DNA of 41,020 nucleotides from Candidatus Eiseniibacteriota bacterium (GTDB lineage Bacteria; Eisenbacteria; RBG-16-71-46): NCBI GenBank assembly GCA_016215625.1, contig JACRIW010000045.1, positions 1 to 41,020 on the forward strand, given 5' to 3'. The notes under the pieces were generated by a model, which had not been told where the DNA came from, made no database searches, and saw only the letters and a program-made list of their open reading frames with translations. Positions 31,726-40,028 of this stretch are shown in pieces; within the stretch, counting starts at the first letter, position 1, and every line of letters starts with the position of its first letter. The translations under genes and the position numbers were made by a program.

Positions 31726-34700
31726 GTGAACGCTCGGAACGCTTTCGCTCGCGCGGCGCTGGCCGTCGCGCTTCTGTCCAGCCCACTGGCGCCTGAACTC
31801 GCGCGGGCAGCGTGCCCAGCCGTCGCCAACAACCTGCTTGCCTCGCCAGTCACCACCACCGTGGGCAACAGCCCGCTGTACATGGCGGCCGCCGACTTCA
31901 ACGGCGACGGCCGCCCGGATCTCGCGGTGTGCGAGTACAGCTCAAACCAGCTGAGCGTGTACCTGAACTTTCCCGAGCCCGCCTCGTCCACTGGCTTTCG
32001 CATCGTGCTCGGCGCGCGCGTCACGGGGCTGTCGGGCGCGCGGCATTGTGCGGTGGGTGACTTCGACGAGAACGGTGTGCCCGACATCGCGGTGGCCTGC
32101 CTGAACAACTCGCGTCTCGCGGTGCTCCTGGGCTCGCGGGCGCAGTCGGGTTATGCGTTGGCCGCACCGGCGTTGTACGTGACCTCGGCTGCCGCGCGCT
32201 ACGTCACGGTCGCGGACCTCGACGCCGACGGAGTTTCCGATCTCGTCGTCGGCCACGACTCCGGACTTCAGGTGTTCCGCGGCATGGGGGTGGCCGGCTT
32301 GGGAACCGGCGTGTTCGCCGCGCCGCAATCGTACGAGACCAACCGCGCGATCTTCGCGGTCACGGTGGCCGACCTGAATGGAGACGGCGCGCTCGACCTG
32401 GGCTGCGGATTCGGGCCGTACGCCGGCGGCGCAGTGCTGTTCGGGCAGCGTTCGGGAGGCGTGCCGACGGGAACGTTCGGCCCGGAGCAGCTGGTCACCT
32501 TCTCGGGACTGGCCAAGTCCATTCGCGCCGCCGACATGAACGCCGATGGGCGTACCGACCTGGTCGTCTCCGTGGATCCCGGTGTCGTCGTCGTGCAGAA
32601 CAACACGGCCGCCGGCTCCGCGACGTTCGCCTACGCCGCGACGCGCTTCCAGAACCTCGCGTACTCCGACAACTCCAACGATGCCGGCATTCTCGATCTC
32701 GACCACGACGGTGTGCTCGACATCATCCTGCCCATCAGCGGCGCACCGCGGCTGTCGATCCTTCGGGGCGCGATCCAGTCGGGTGCGTGGACGGTGAGCT
32801 CGTTGCTCGAACGCGGCACGGCCACGGGCGTGATGGTCGGTCTGGAGCTCGCCGACTGGAACGGTGACGGACGTCTCGACGTGATCACGAGTTGCGCCGG
32901 TGCCGCGCAGGTGCAGGCACAGCTCGGTCTCTGCAGTGCAGCGCCCGCCGGGCAGGTGGCGGTGAGCGCGATCGCCGAGGGGCCCGGCACCGTGTCGATG
33001 AGTCCGGCGGGACCATTCTTCGTGCCCTCGACATCCCTCCTGTGCAGCGCCACGCCGACTCCGGGCGCGCAGTTTCTCGGCTGGTCGGGAGCGCTTTCCG
33101 GAGTCGCCACGCCGCAGTCGCTTGCGCCGTCGAGCGACACGCTCGTGCGTGGTTGGTTCGCGACCTCGTCGCGGGCGCTCGACGTGCAGGTGGACGGCGA
33201 CGGCACCGTGACGCGTTCGCTCGACTTGCCCGTGTATCCCGCGGACGCGGGGCTGCTGCTGCTCGCGCGGCCCGCCGTCGGCTTCGCGTTCAGCGGCTGG
33301 AGCGGCGCGGTCAGTTCGGCCGACACACTGCTGTCGCTCGGAACCGCCGCGAGCGGCGTGCTCACCGCGCACTTCGTTCCCGCGCAGTACACGCTGCAGG
33401 TGTCCGTCAATACGGCCGGACACAACAGCGTCACGATCGATCCAGTGCAGGCCACCTACACGCATGGCCAGCAGGTCGTGCTCACCGCCACCAGCGAGTA
33501 CGGCTACACATTCACGAAGTGGACAGGCATCGATGCCGGCACGCCGGACACGGCGCGCAGCGTGACGGTTACGATGACGGCGAACCGCGTCGTGACGGCG
33601 AACTTCACGCCCGTGAAGTTCCCGGTCACGATCAGCGTGCTCGGGTTCGGCTCCGTGTATCGCAGCCCTTCCGACACGCTGGTCGCGTACAACAGCACGC
33701 TTCTTCTGAGCGCGGAACCCAGCTTCGGTTACCGGTTCTTCGCCTGGTCGGGTGACCTCGTGTCGAATGCCGTCAGCGTCGCATTGACGGTAACCGGGCC
33801 CATGCACATCACGGCGATGTTCGAAGGCGCGCCCGAATACCTGCCCACCATCACCAGCCTGACCGACTCGCCGAACGATCAGGGTGGCCAACTGCGAGTG
33901 CGATGGAGCGCGTCGCTGCTCGACCACGTGTATTCGTGGGAGACCTACGTGAATCGCTACTACCTCTGGCGCTCGGTGCCGACCGCCGGGGCCCTCGCGG
34001 CGCTCACGAGTGGCGCCGCCCGGTGGTACGACGGCGACGGCGACGGCGACGGCGGAGGAGACGCGCGGAAGTTGCGTGCCGTTCAGTTCGGCGCGACGAC
34101 GACCTTCTGGGAATTCGTCGCCGTGGTGAATGCGATGGAGCTGGGCTACTACACCACGACAGTGCCCACGGAGAGTGATTCGTCCGCGGCCGGTCTGCCT
34201 TGGACGAAAGTGTTCGTGCAGGCGCGCTCGGCGGACGGCCAGTTGTGGTGGAACTCGCCGATCGACTCGATGTACTCCGTGGACAATCTCGCGCCGCCGC
34301 CGCCGTCCATGCTCGCGGCCACGCGCTCGCCCGCTGGGCTGCACCTGCGCTGGTCGCCGAGTGTCGCGGCCGATCTCGTGGGCTACCGCGTCTATCGCGG
34401 GCAGTCGGCCGGGTTCGTGACCGATGCGGCCAGCTTCGTGGGCGCCACGAGCGGCACGGCGTTCGACCTGCCCGAAGCGCCGCAGCCGAACACGCACGTG
34501 AAGGTCGTGGCGGTGGACGCTCACGACAACATGAGCGCCGCGGCGGTGCTCACGCCCGCCACACTCGACGCGCTTGTGGCGCCCGCGGCGTTCGCGTTGC
34601 GCGCGCCGCGTCCCAACCCGAGCCGCGGAGTGTTCGACGTGGCGTTCACGCTCGCTCGCGAAGGGGACGCCACGATCGAGGTCGTGGATGTGAGCGGCCG

Positions 34701-34851
34701 CGCCGTGCGGCGCCACGTGCACGCGGGGCTCCCCGCAGGCGAGCACCGGGCCTTGCTCGGTGGACCGGGCACGCTGACGCCGGGGCTCTACTTCGTGAGG
34801 CTCACGCAGGGAGAACAACACGCACTGCGGCGAATCGTGATCGTGCGTTGA
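31726..34851 (+). CDS. Secreted FG-GAP protein with InlB-type repeats and sorting domain (paralog 2)
   Basis: Protein of 1041 residues, GTG start chosen because AGGAGG lies 5 nt upstream. Same order as the upstream neighbour: signal peptide (ARAAC, about 1-28), VCBS/FG-GAP repeats (DFNGDGRPDLAVCEYSS, DFDENGVPDIAVACL, DLNGDGALDLGCGFG, DWNGDGRLDVITSC), four InlB-type modules (AQFLGWSGALSG, FAFSGWSGAVSS, YTFTKWTGID, YRFFAWSGDLVS), a fibronectin-III-like part, and the sorting domain (LRAPRPNPSRGVFDVAF ... GLYFVRLTQGEQHALRRIVIVR). The two genes clearly arose by tandem duplication and have since diverged throughout. The start lies 46 nt after the previous stop. It converges on the NFACT-R gene with 24 nt between stops. 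Probably surface-exposed; ligand unknown. Confidence 0.9.
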   Translation: MNARNAFARAALAVALLSSPLAPELARAACPAVANNLLASPVTTTVGNSPLYMAAADFNGDGRPDLAVCEYSSNQLSVYLNFPEPASSTGFRIVLGARVTGLSGARHCAVGDFDENGVPDIAVACLNNSRLAVLLGSRAQSGYALAAPALYVTSAAARYVTVADLDADGVSDLVVGHDSGLQVFRGMGVAGLGTGVFAAPQSYETNRAIFAVTVADLNGDGALDLGCGFGPYAGGAVLFGQRSGGVPTGTFGPEQLVTFSGLAKSIRAADMNADGRTDLVVSVDPGVVVVQNNTAAGSATFAYAATRFQNLAYSDNSNDAGILDLDHDGVLDIILPISGAPRLSILRGAIQSGAWTVSSLLERGTATGVMVGLELADWNGDGRLDVITSCAGAAQVQAQLGLCSAAPAGQVAVSAIAEGPGTVSMSPAGPFFVPSTSLLCSATPTPGAQFLGWSGALSGVATPQSLAPSSDTLVRGWFATSSRALDVQVDGDGTVTRSLDLPVYPADAGLLLLARPAVGFAFSGWSGAVSSADTLLSLGTAASGVLTAHFVPAQYTLQVSVNTAGHNSVTIDPVQATYTHGQQVVLTATSEYGYTFTKWTGIDAGTPDTARSVTVTMTANRVVTANFTPVKFPVTISVLGFGSVYRSPSDTLVAYNSTLLLSAEPSFGYRFFAWSGDLVSNAVSVALTVTGPMHITAMFEGAPEYLPTITSLTDSPNDQGGQLRVRWSASLLDHVYSWETYVNRYYLWRSVPTAGALAALTSGAARWYDGDGDGDGGGDARKLRAVQFGATTTFWEFVAVVNAMELGYYTTTVPTESDSSAAGLPWTKVFVQARSADGQLWWNSPIDSMYSVDNLAPPPPSMLAATRSPAGLHLRWSPSVAADLVGYRVYRGQSAGFVTDAASFVGATSGTAFDLPEAPQPNTHVKVVAVDAHDNMSAAAVLTPATLDALVAPAAFALRAPRPNPSRGVFDVAFTLAREGDATIEVVDVSGRAVRRHVHAGLPAGEHRALLGGPGTLTPGLYFVRLTQGEQHALRRIVIVR

Positions 34852-34875
34852 TGGCGCTTGGCTCGGGGCGGCGCG

Positions 34876-35946
34876 TCAGTCGTTCGCCGCGTCGTCCACT
34901 ACGTCGCTCATGCGGTCTTTCGGCGGCTCGACCGGTCGCACCATGAGCGCCTGTTCGCGCTCGATGTAGACGAGCCCGGCCTTCGCGCCGCGCGGCTTGC
35001 GCACGTACTTCTTGAGCGTCCAGTGCACGGGCACCTTGCCGGCGGTGCGGGCCTTGGAGTGCCACGCCGCCCAGCTCGCGACTTCCTCGAGCGTCGCGCG
35101 GCTCGGCTCGTTCGGGCCCTTGCCGCGGCGCAGCACCACGTGCGAGCCCGGGCAGCCGTGCGCGTGGAACCAGTAGTCCTCGGGCCGCGCCATGTGCACG
35201 GTGAGGTGGTCGTTGCCCTCGCTGCTGCGGCCGATCAGCACGTCCCAGCCCTCGACCGTCGTGAAGCGCATGGGCACGAGCTTGCCCGGTCCCGCGGCGC
35301 CCGCCTGCGGCGCGCGCGGCGGACGCGCCGCGTTGCTGCGCGGCTGGCCGTTCGCGGCCGACACGCCCAGTTCGCGGCGCGACAGCGGCTCGGGCGCCTT
35401 GATCTGCTGGCGCACGGTGCTGCCGAGTTCGAACAGCACGCGCTCGAGCGCGATCGTCGCGTCGTAGAGCACCGCGTCGTCGTCGCCCGCGGACGCCTGC
35501 GCGAGCGCGTCGAGCTTGGCCGACACGTCGGCGATCTCGGCTTCGACCGCGGCGATGCGCGGCGGCGTGTCCTTGAGCCCGCGATCGGCCTTGCCCGCCT
35601 TCTTGAACCAGCGCGCCGCGTTCGCGGGCGGCGCGACCGCCGGGTCGAGCGCGATCTCGAGCATGCGAGAGGGATCGGACGGATCGGGCAGCGACACGCT
35701 GCTCGCGCGCGCGGGCACCTGGTGCGCGTACGCGAGCAGCGTTTCGCCGTAGCGCCGGAACTCGGCGCCGCGCTTGGATTCCGCGAGGTCGTCGTGCAGG
35801 CCCGCGAGCTTGCGCTGCAGGCGCGAGCGGTAGCGCTGCACCGCCTTGCGCACGGCGAGCCGCCGCGCCTCGACCGGGTCGGCGGGTTCCGCCTTGGGCG
35901 CTTCGTCGGTGATGTCGGAGTCGTCGTCGAGTTCGTCGTCGAACAT
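34876..35946 (-). CDS. NFACT-R protein lacking the NFACT-N domain (RqcH-related)
   Basis: Protein of 356 residues, start MFDDELDDDSD, without a ribosome site. RqcH/Rqc2 proteins are about 550-600 residues: NFACT-N, helix-hairpin-helix, coiled coil, NFACT-R. Here residues 28-130 match the part after NFACT-N (VRKAVQRYRSRLQRKLAGLHDDL, then LEIALDPAVAPPANAARWFKKAGKADRG), the coiled coil runs about 130-182, and NFACT-R is 228-340 (GWDVLIGRSSEGNDHLT, YWFHAHGCPGSHVVLR). The NFACT-N domain, whose Asp-Arg pair recruits Ala-tRNA for C-terminal tailing, is absent, and the upstream DNA does not encode it. It may bind ribosomes or tRNA, but Ala-tailing cannot be assumed. It is divergent from the zinc-ribbon gene and convergent with paralog 2. 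Confidence 0.88.
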   Translation of the reverse strand: MFDDELDDDSDITDEAPKAEPADPVEARRLAVRKAVQRYRSRLQRKLAGLHDDLAESKRGAEFRRYGETLLAYAHQVPARASSVSLPDPSDPSRMLEIALDPAVAPPANAARWFKKAGKADRGLKDTPPRIAAVEAEIADVSAKLDALAQASAGDDDAVLYDATIALERVLFELGSTVRQQIKAPEPLSRRELGVSAANGQPRSNAARPPRAPQAGAAGPGKLVPMRFTTVEGWDVLIGRSSEGNDHLTVHMARPEDYWFHAHGCPGSHVVLRRGKGPNEPSRATLEEVASWAAWHSKARTAGKVPVHWTLKKYVRKPRGAKAGLVYIEREQALMVRPVEPPKDRMSDVVDDAAND

Positions 35947-35975
35947 GGCGGGGCAGGCTAGGGGAGCGGCGGGAG

Positions 35976-36065
35976 TTAGTCGAGCAACTCGGGGAACTCG
36001 TCGGGCTCCGAGTCGAAGTCGTCGTCCCAGTGAGGCCGCGGGCGCGGTGGGTGCAGCCGGAGCAT
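35976..36065 (-). CDS. Possible 29-residue acidic peptide upstream of the NFACT-R gene
   Basis: Short frame starting at ATG (36063-36065) and ending TAA (35976-35978), 29 nt before the NFACT-R start. It encodes a Pro/Arg-rich first half and then the acidic stretch HWDDDFDSEPDEFPELLD, with C/G-ending codons. The acidic composition is like the start of the NFACT-R protein. There is no Shine-Dalgarno. It may be a leader peptide, a small gene, or chance in GC-rich DNA. Confidence 0.3.
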   Translation of the reverse strand: MLRLHPPRPRPHWDDDFDSEPDEFPELLD

Positions 36066-36195
36066 GGTCGGGCTCGTCGCGGGGGCGAGTGGGCGGGGGC
36101 CCGCCGCGCCGCGAAATGCCTGTGGCGTTCGGCGCGCTCAAGCGCGACCCTGCCACGGCAACTGGCCCGCCCTCAATGACCACGATGGAGACGAT

Positions 36196-36534
36196 ATGAC
36201 CACGCTGGTGTGTCACGCGTGCGGTACGCCGATTTCCTACGCCGAGCCCGTTCCGCGTGACGGGGAGTGCGAGAAGTGCCGCGCGGACCTGCGCGCGTGC
36301 CGCAACTGCCGGCACTGGAACCCGCGCCTGAACAACGAGTGCAACGAGACTGAGGCCGACTCGATCTCGGACAAGACGCGCCGGAACTTCTGCGAGTTCT
36401 TCTACTTCTCGCGGGAGGCGTTCACGGGATCGCCGGGCGGCGTGGACGCGCAGAAGTCGCGGGAGGCCGAGGCGCGGCGGAAGCTGGAGGAGTTGTTCCG
36501 CAAGCCGGCGAAGCCGGAGGCGGATGAGGAGTGA
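36196..36534 (+). CDS. Small cysteine-rich zinc-ribbon protein
   Basis: Protein of 112 residues; GGAG lies 5 nt before the ATG, and the longer upstream frame has no ribosome site. Cysteines at 6, 9, 25, 28, 35, 38, 49 and 66 form CHAC, CEKC and CRNC pairs, followed by CNETEADSISDKTRRNFCEFF. The closing NFC-EFF segment with RACRNCRHWNP is a recognisable pattern of short conserved bacterial proteins of unknown function. After about residue 75 it becomes charged (EAEARRKLEELF) and probably helical. Two or more zinc sites are likely. No catalytic residues are seen. It is divergent from the NFACT-R gene. Confidence 0.85.
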   Translation: MTTLVCHACGTPISYAEPVPRDGECEKCRADLRACRNCRHWNPRLNNECNETEADSISDKTRRNFCEFFYFSREAFTGSPGGVDAQKSREAEARRKLEELFRKPAKPEADEE

Positions 36535-36896
36535 GGACGGGGGCTCAAGCCGGAGCCTCGAATGTTCGGCGGTGCGAAACGTTGGTTGCCCGTGGGTGCT
36601 GTGATGGAGCGCGGCTGATTTGGGCGGGATAGAAGAATTCTTTCAGGACGAGCTGAAATAATCTTGACCTCTTTCGCGAAGTCTTTTTAGATTTCCGGGT
36701 CCCGGATTCAATCCGTCGTCCAACGGAACGGAAACGCCCCCCAGCGAATCCCCCCATGTGCCGCTCCACGGACATCCTGACTGATGACCCTTGCCCGGCA
36801 GATCGCCGAGCGAGGGTTGTTTCGTGCCCGCAGGTGCTGGTGTCCGCGACCGGGGCGGACGCCTCCGAACAGCACCCCGCGAGGTGTGAGGTGCGC
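36535..36896. other. Lower-GC intergenic region with promoter
   Basis: 362 nt, noticeably AT-richer at 36610-36700 than the rest of the window. It holds the promoter at 36664-36692 and about 200 nt of leader before the small secreted protein. Tandem GAGGTG sequences precede the ATG. A longer plus-strand frame from 36756 is not supported. Confidence 0.5.
36664..36692 (+). promoter_or_regulatory. Sigma70-type promoter
   Basis: TTGACC (36664-36669), 17 nt spacer, TTAGAT (36687-36692). The spacer contains the palindrome TTCGCGAA (36673-36680), which could bind a repressor. It would drive the small secreted protein and the coupled activator gene with a leader of about 200 nt. Confidence 0.6.
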
Positions 36897-37223
36897 ATGA
36901 AGAAGTTCAACCGGTCCTGGGGGAAGACAGTTTTCGCGTGGCTGATCGTGCTGAGCCTGACCGCGCCGACCCTCGCGCTCGCATGGACGCCCGGTGGCGA
37001 GAAGCCCATCGACAACGGCGACGAGCCGTCGCAGCCAGGGATGGAGGCGGTGGGGGATCCGAGCGATGGGACGAGCGGTGCCCCGCGTCGTGCGGAGCTT
37101 GAGCTGAGCACGACGATTGAGCTTCTGCTCAGCCACTACCTGAGGATGCACGTCGACGAGCGCCTGCTTGGGTTCATCGCGCGAAGAGCGCATGTCCGTT
37201 CTTGGGAGATCCCCACCCGATGA
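36897..37223 (+). CDS. Small secreted protein of unknown function, coupled to the activator gene
   Basis: Protein of 108 residues; GAGG lies 5 nt before the ATG. Residues 1-31 form a signal peptide (KTVFAWLIVLSLTAPTLALAW). A Pro/Gly/Asp-rich low-complexity linker (about 32-62) follows, then a short predicted helical part ending in [26 protein letters not shown]. No family is recognised. Its stop (TGA 37221-37223) overlaps the next ATG (37220), so translation of the activator is coupled to it. A secreted peptide made just before a regulator could be a signal or a partner of it; that is speculation. Confidence 0.65.
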   Translation: MKKFNRSWGKTVFAWLIVLSLTAPTLALAWTPGGEKPIDNGDEPSQPGMEAVGDPSDGTSGAPRRAELELSTTIELLLSHYLRMHVDERLLGFIARRAHVRSWEIPTR

Positions 37224-39700
37224 GAACGCTCCTCGGCCGCGCTGATGCAATCGCTCTGCTGTTGGGGGACCGGACTGCTCATGCGGGGCGTCATGAGCAG
37301 CTTGAGGCTGTTCTTGCCTGTGCGATTGAGCTCATGGACGGCGGGTACGTTGGAAAGGCGCTTGAGCTTTGTGAGAAGGCGCAAGCTTCTCTCGCGCCGT
37401 TCACTCCAATTCAAGCGCTGCGGTTCGGGGCTGTGATGCTTCGCGTGTTGTACAGGCTAAACCGCGGGGCTGAGTGCTTGGCCGAGGCACGTCGGCTTCG
37501 AGAGAGCTATCGGGAGGCTTGGACGCTTGAGTTCGAGGCTGCCTCTGCCATAGCGATCTATGAGGGCGGTGCGCTGCTCTTGCTTATGCGCGTGTCGGAG
37601 GCTCTCGACCACTTAGGTCGCGTCCGAAGAGATCTCCTGGCGCGCCCTGACTCGGCCCTCCTCGCAAGCTGTTGTTGCGTGATCGCGCATGCGCACATCC
37701 GGCAGGCCCATTGGTCCGAGGCTCGATCGGCAGCGCTTGAGGCAGTGGTCTCCGCCCAGCGGGCCGAGAGCAAGTACTGGGAAGGGCAGGCAAATGCGAA
37801 CTTGGCCTTTGCAGAGAGCGGTCGGTGCCGATGGTTGATCGCCGCCGAAGCTGCAGCCCGGGCCACCGAGCTATTTGCGAGCATCGGTAACAAGAACTTG
37901 GAGGCGCACGCGCGGCGATCCGTCTCTATCGTTCAATGGAAGCGCGGCAAGCTTGCCGAGGCGCTCGAAGAAGCGACGGCGTGCGTGGAGCAGGGGCAGT
38001 CGTCTGGCCATCTCGTCAACCTCCAGTACGCCCATCTCCTGCGCACGGTCATCCAGACGCACGCGGGATCCTTCGATGGCTCGCTCTACGACCTCAAGGC
38101 CGTGCAGAGCGAGCTCGAGCCGGGCGACTCCTCGCGCCCCGCGCTCCTCGCCACCGAGTACATGGGCGACGTCTTCCTCGAACAGGGCCGCGGCGACCAG
38201 GCGCTCGAGCAGTACGAAGAAGTCTGGCCGCGCGCGCTCGCGCTCGTGCCGCGCGGCGACATCGTCGCCGAACTGCGCCGGCGCATGGCCGAATGCCACC
38301 ACCTCGCGGGCAAGCACGCCAAAGCGGTCGAATGGTGCGAGGGCTCGCTCGAACACACGCGCGAACTCGGCGACCGCTACGAAGAAGCCGCCACCTACCG
38401 CGTGCTCGCCATGGCGCAGGCGGCGCTCGGGCAGCACGAACTCGCGCGCAAGGCCTTCGATCAGGGCTTCACGCTCTACGACGAAATCGAGACGCCGTAC
38501 GAATGGGGCAAGCTCTGGCTCGCGTATGGTGACTGGCTCGCCGCCGACTCCAGCGGCCCGTACCGCAACCTCTCCGCCGCGCACGAGGCGTATCGCGTCG
38601 CGATCGATCACTTCGAGGGCATGGGCGCCGAATACCGCCTCACGCAGGCGCGCGCCCGTCTCGAAGCGCTCGATGCGCGCGTCAAGAACGACGGCGAAGA
38701 GATCGCCTCGCCGCGCGCGAAGGTCCGTCCGGTCCGCCGCCCCCGCCATTCGGCCGAAACGCTGCGCAAGGCGCAGTGGGCGCTCGAGACGTTCGGCATC
38801 GTCACGCGCAACCGCACGATGCTCGACATGCTCGGCGAACTCGAAGCGGTCGCGAAAAGCGACCTGCCGGTCATGGTCCTCGGCGAATCCGGCACGGGCA
38901 AGGAACTGATCGCGCAGGGCGTGCACAAGCTCTCGGGGCGCGTCGGCCGCATGGTCGCGCTCAACTGCAGCGCCATCCCGGCCAGCATGCTCGAGTCCGA
39001 GATCTTCGGGCACGTGAAGGGCTCGTTCACCAACGCGATCGCGGACAAGCCGGGACTCTTCGAAGTCGCCGACGGCGGCACGATCTTCCTCGACGAGATC
39101 GGGGAAATGTCGCCCGACCTGCAGGCGAAGCTGCTCCGCGTGCTCGAACTGGGCGTCGTGCGCCGCATCGGCGGCACGGAAGACATCCGCGTGCGCTCAC
39201 GCGTGGTCGCGGCGACCAACCGCGACCGCACCGCCATGCAGAACGGCCAGGGCTTCCGCAGCGACCTCTACTACCGGCTCGCGCACGCGGTCTACGAACT
39301 GCCGGGCCTGCGCGCGCGCGGGGACGACGTCGAGCTGCTGGTCGAGCACTTCCTCGCGATCTTCAACCGCGAGCACGGCAAGAGCGCCTCGCTCACGCCC
39401 TCCGCGCGCGAACGCCTGCGCGAGTACCCGTGGCCGGGCAACATCCGCCAGCTGCGTGCGGTGGTCGAGAAGATGGTGGTCGCCGCCGGCCCCGACGGAA
39501 AGCTCACGCCGCGCGACGTGCCGCTCGAGGACGCGGGCAAGGTGCCCTCGGGCATGATGGCCGAGCTCGATGCCGAAGAAGCACGCCGCATCCGCAAGGC
39601 GCTCTCCGACGCCAACGGCATCAAGACCGCCGCTGCCGAGATCCTCGGGATCTCGCGCACCACGCTGCTCGGCAAGATGAAGCGCCTGGGCATCGAGTAG
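37220..39700 (+). CDS. TPR-repeat AAA+ sigma54-type transcriptional activator with altered GAFTGA loop
   Basis: Protein of 826 residues; ATG overlaps the preceding stop. Residues 1 to about 490 are TPR-like helical repeats (Ala/Glu/Leu-rich, for example [18 protein letters not shown]), a probable sensor or protein-interaction module. The AAA+ domain follows: Walker A GESGTGKE (555-562), the sigma54-contact loop read GSFTNA (601-606) instead of GAFTGA, Walker [13 protein letters not shown] (D625, E626) and the FRSDLYYRL segment. A FIS-type helix-turn-helix ends the protein (about 787-826, [39 protein letters not shown]). F603 and T604 of the loop are kept, but Ala and Gly are replaced, so sigma54 contact may be weakened or specialised. 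The first 830 bases are lower in GC than the rest. No phosphorylation receiver is present. Confidence 0.88.
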   Translation: MRTLLGRADAIALLLGDRTAHAGRHEQLEAVLACAIELMDGGYVGKALELCEKAQASLAPFTPIQALRFGAVMLRVLYRLNRGAECLAEARRLRESYREAWTLEFEAASAIAIYEGGALLLLMRVSEALDHLGRVRRDLLARPDSALLASCCCVIAHAHIRQAHWSEARSAALEAVVSAQRAESKYWEGQANANLAFAESGRCRWLIAAEAAARATELFASIGNKNLEAHARRSVSIVQWKRGKLAEALEEATACVEQGQSSGHLVNLQYAHLLRTVIQTHAGSFDGSLYDLKAVQSELEPGDSSRPALLATEYMGDVFLEQGRGDQALEQYEEVWPRALALVPRGDIVAELRRRMAECHHLAGKHAKAVEWCEGSLEHTRELGDRYEEAATYRVLAMAQAALGQHELARKAFDQGFTLYDEIETPYEWGKLWLAYGDWLAADSSGPYRNLSAAHEAYRVAIDHFEGMGAEYRLTQARARLEALDARVKNDGEEIASPRAKVRPVRRPRHSAETLRKAQWALETFGIVTRNRTMLDMLGELEAVAKSDLPVMVLGESGTGKELIAQGVHKLSGRVGRMVALNCSAIPASMLESEIFGHVKGSFTNAIADKPGLFEVADGGTIFLDEIGEMSPDLQAKLLRVLELGVVRRIGGTEDIRVRSRVVAATNRDRTAMQNGQGFRSDLYYRLAHAVYELPGLRARGDDVELLVEHFLAIFNREHGKSASLTPSARERLREYPWPGNIRQLRAVVEKMVVAAGPDGKLTPRDVPLEDAGKVPSGMMAELDAEEARRIRKALSDANGIKTAAAEILGISRTTLLGKMKRLGIE

Positions 39701-39702
39701 CA

Positions 39703-39722
39703 CTCGCGCGTCCGCGCGCGAG
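39703..39722. terminator. Hairpin directly after the activator gene
   Basis: CTCGCGCG, loop TCCG, CGCGCGAG: 8 perfect pairs beginning 3 nt after the stop. No T-run follows. Confidence 0.45.
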
Positions 39723-39754
39723 ATGTGCGCCACGCGCAACAGCGCCGCAGCCCG

Positions 39755-39900
39755 CCGAGACCGCGAGTATCCGGTCCCATCACCTGCCCACGATCACGCA
39801 CATGTGCGCGACTGCTCGCCCCGGGGCGAGCGGTCCCATCGCTTGCATGAAACGCGTGCATGCGAATGGGACAACTGGCCGTACGGCCAGTTCATGTGAC
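39755..39900. promoter_or_regulatory. Palindrome-rich regulatory region before the outer-membrane gene
   Basis: Several perfect palindromes lie close together: CGCACATGTGCG (39797-39808), GCTCGCCCC/GGGGCGAGC (39814-39831), a long hairpin with GTCCCAT/ATGGGAC arms (39833-39872) and AACTGGCC-GTAC-GGCCAGTT (39873-39892, 20 bp). GGTCCCATC occurs at 39773 and again at 39832. The block CCGAGACCGCG (39755-39765) plus GGTCCC and TGCGAA-GGGAC recurs at 40821-40885. The region is 130-270 nt upstream of the gene at 40029. It could be a multi-site operator or a structured RNA leader. A candidate -24/-12 spacing was tested and does not fit. Confidence 0.6.
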
Positions 39901-40028
39901 AACTCCCCAACATGTCGGGCGCAGTCAGAGGACTAGGGTGCGCGACCGGGATTCACGGACGCGCGGCCGGACTCGCCAACGTAGGGCCTGACGATCACGC
40001 GGCCATCAGGTTCTGAAGGAGCCCCTTC

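Noticed and set aside
39820-39860. Sigma54 -24/-12 promoter (GG-N10-GC) in the palindrome cluster
   Set aside because: The nearest match has 11 bases between GG and GC and no TGGCAC.
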